From NCBI GenBank assembly GCA_026984165.1, contig JALSSQ010000108.1:1-15527 (forward strand): DNA of 15,527 nucleotides. The letters are read 5' to 3'. Source of the DNA: Sulfurovum sp. GTDB taxonomy: Bacteria > Campylobacterota > Campylobacteria > Campylobacterales > Sulfurovaceae. The translations under genes were made by a program, and so were the position numbers. The first letter of the stretch is position 1. The number at the start of each line of letters is the position of its first letter. Below are positions 14,131 through 15,527 of this stretch, in pieces. The notes below the pieces were generated by a model. It was not told the DNA's origin, searched no databases, and saw only the letters and a list, made by a program, of their open reading frames with translations.

Positions 14131-15000
14131 TTAATGTTTATTCAGGAATGTCAAAAAGTTTTTAAATTCAGCTTCATTTGTAAAAGAAATTTCAATACTT
14201 TTTGCTTTAAGTTTATGTGTAAAGGGAAGTAACTCTTTTAGATTTTCAGCATGCTTTTTTGTAAAGTTTTCTGTACGTTTAGGTAGTACATTTCTACTTG
14301 GGTTTTCTCTGTATTTTTTTACCATATTTTCTGTATCACGTACAGAAAGTTTCTGCCCTATAATCGTGTCAATCACTATCTTCTGTTTGGGTGCATCAAG
14401 TCCCACTAAAACTTTTGCATGCCCTTGTGAAATTTTATTTTCAATAAGCTGTTCTTGTGCATAGGAACTTAAAGAGAGCAGTCGCATTGTATTGGTAATT
14501 TGTGACCTGCTTTTATGGACAATCAAAGAGAGTTCATCATGTGTAATTTTATGGACATCAATAAGTTCTGCATAAGAGTTTGCCAACTCTATTGCATTCA
14601 GGTTTTCTCTTTGTATATTTTCTAAAAGTGCTAACTCACGAAGCTTTATATCATCCATATCTGCATCAGCGATAATGGCTTTTATGGTGTCTATCTTGGC
14701 AAGCTTGTGTGCACGAAGACGGCGCTCACCTGCAATGAGCAGATACCCCTCTTCTTTTTCTATAACCACTATGGGTTGAAGCAAGCCATGCTCTGCTATA
14801 GATTCACTGAGTTCTGTGAGTGCCTGCTCATCAAAATGTTTACGTGGCTGAAATGGATTAGGGCTAATACGTTTTACATCAATCTCTTCTACTCTCGCAC
14901 CTTGGGCCTCGAGCTCAAAACTATCTAATTCTGAGAGATCTTTTTCATACGCTTCTTCTACTTCTGAGAGTATCGCTCCCAGTCCTCTACCTAATGCCAT
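14131..15000 (-). CDS. parB: Chromosome partitioning protein ParB (Spo0J/Noc family)
   Basis: A CTP-dependent DNA clamp that loads at parS sites and works with ParA to segregate the origin region. It has 289 residues. The N-terminal ParA-contacting stretch is GRGLGAILSE (4-13). The CTP-binding core has ISPNPFQPRKHFD (45-57), the GERRLRA motif (91-97) and ENIQREN (127-133). A helix-turn-helix parS reader lies at about 152-178 (THDELSLIVHKSRSQITNTMRL). The C-terminal dimerisation part (about 250-289) is basic and leucine/phenylalanine-rich. It starts 4 bp after the parA stop, with AGAGG inside the end of parA, so translation is coupled. No consensus parS was seen in the window. Confidence 0.96.
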   Translation of the reverse strand: MALGRGLGAILSEVEEAYEKDLSELDSFELEAQGARVEEIDVKRISPNPFQPRKHFDEQALTELSESIAEHGLLQPIVVIEKEEGYLLIAGERRLRAHKLAKIDTIKAIIADADMDDIKLRELALLENIQRENLNAIELANSYAELIDVHKITHDELSLIVHKSRSQITNTMRLLSLSSYAQEQLIENKISQGHAKVLVGLDAPKQKIVIDTIIGQKLSVRDTENMVKKYRENPSRNVLPKRTENFTKKHAENLKELLPFTHKLKAKSIEISFTNEAEFKNFLTFLNKH

Positions 15001-15004
15001 ACCA

Positions 15005-15527
15005 TTAACCTCTTGCTATAACAGTAGCTAAGTCCCTGTATGCTACAGAACCTTTAGAACTTGATGCATAGGTCGTTACAGGTTTACCAAAACTTGGACT
15101 TTCTGCAATCTTTACATTGCGTGGCACAACAATACACTCTTTTGAATTCTTTTTCATGTGAAAAAGCTTATCTTTAAAGTGGTGAGACAAATCTGCCAAC
15201 ACCTGCTTGGAAAGGTTGTTCTGACCAGAATACATCGTAGGAAGGAAACCTTTTATTTTAAGCTTGGGATTGATAGTCTTCTTAAGTAACGAGACCGTAT
15301 TGAGCAACTGCGCCAACCCTTCTAAAGCAAAAAATTCACACTGAATAGGAATAATCACAGAATCAGAAGCACTCAATGCATTAATCGTTATGGGACCTAG
15401 CGCAGGAGGTGAATCAATAATAATAAAATCAAATTTTTTCGACACCTCTTTAAGTCTCTTTTTTAATACCAATTCTCTATTTTTTTTACTTGGGTTGTAA
15501 AATTCTTTTTCAATACTTACAAGTCCA
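15005..15527 (-). CDS. parA: Chromosome partitioning ATPase ParA (Soj), C-terminal part
   Basis: The window holds the last 173 residues; the reading frame continues without a stop to the right edge, so the N-terminus with the deviant Walker A motif is missing. Visible ParA features are LVSIEKEFY at the start, the Walker B/switch II block DFIIIDSPPALGPITINAL (about 33-51 of the visible part) and CEFFALEGLAQLLNTV, which is conserved in chromosomal ParA. PRNVKIAESPSFGKP and AYRDLA, typical of the Soj C-terminus, follow. A TTG at 15472 could be mistaken for a start but lies inside the conserved domain. ParA binds DNA as an ATP dimer, and ParB stimulates its ATPase. It is the first visible gene of the parAB pair. 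Confidence 0.95.
   Translation of the reverse strand, partial: GLVSIEKEFYNPSKKNRELVLKKRLKEVSKKFDFIIIDSPPALGPITINALSASDSVIIPIQCEFFALEGLAQLLNTVSLLKKTINPKLKIKGFLPTMYSGQNNLSKQVLADLSHHFKDKLFHMKKNSKECIVVPRNVKIAESPSFGKPVTTYASSSKGSVAYRDLATVIARG

Noticed and set aside
15005..15472. A complete 155-residue ATPase starting at TTG 15472.
   Set aside because: The frame stays open to the window edge with ParA-like residues upstream of that codon, so this is a truncated ParA, not a short separate gene.

Overview
The window looks like chromosomal core sequence from a Campylobacterota (epsilonproteobacterial) organism, probably a free-living relative of Sulfurovum or Sulfurimonas; the genus is a guess. The grounds are AT-rich DNA, sigma70 sites with extended TGnTATAAT -10 boxes and little -35 signal, an F1 operon carrying both b' and b stalk subunits but no a or c subunit, and the order parA-parB-atpF'-F-H-A-G-D-C-tolQ-R-A-B-pal-cpoB...slyD. 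From memory, this is the order in the Campylobacter jejuni Cj0100-Cj0115 region.

Read along the minus strand from the right edge: a truncated parA and a complete parB (chromosome segregation) come first. The seven-gene ATP synthase block follows (14068 down to 8282), then the Tol-Pal envelope system in two parts. tolQ-tolR-tolA sits directly behind atpC. After a 191-bp gap with a likely promoter come tolB-pal-cpoB, and a YkuD-type L,D-transpeptidase/carboxypeptidase whose start codon abuts the cpoB stop. Nearly all junctions are short gaps or overlaps, so translation is probably coupled. The two parts can be read as one energy-and-envelope module: the stator complex TolQR uses the proton gradient that ATP synthase shares, TolA-TolB-Pal tie outer membrane to peptidoglycan, CpoB links this to wall synthesis, and the YkuD enzyme edits peptidoglycan.

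proC is the only clear plus-strand gene. It runs convergently into the YkuD gene with a 12-bp overlap of coding ends, and is divergent from proA across a 115-bp promoter region. ProA and ProC are the last two enzymes of proline synthesis; proB is not in the window. proA is followed by slyD, an FKBP-type prolyl isomerase with a short Cys/His metal-binding tail. Compared with the Campylobacter order as remembered, the YkuD gene, proC and proA are extra between cpoB and slyD.

The left end (1-371) holds the first 24 codons of a probable membrane protein leaving the window, an AT-rich palindrome, and the most unusual item: a 128-bp imperfect inverted repeat (248-375) that includes the slyD stop codon. 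Five of its eight arm mismatches become G-U pairs only in a plus-strand RNA. Most of the window is well-known core machinery; I see no defence system, prophage, CRISPR array, tRNA or rRNA.
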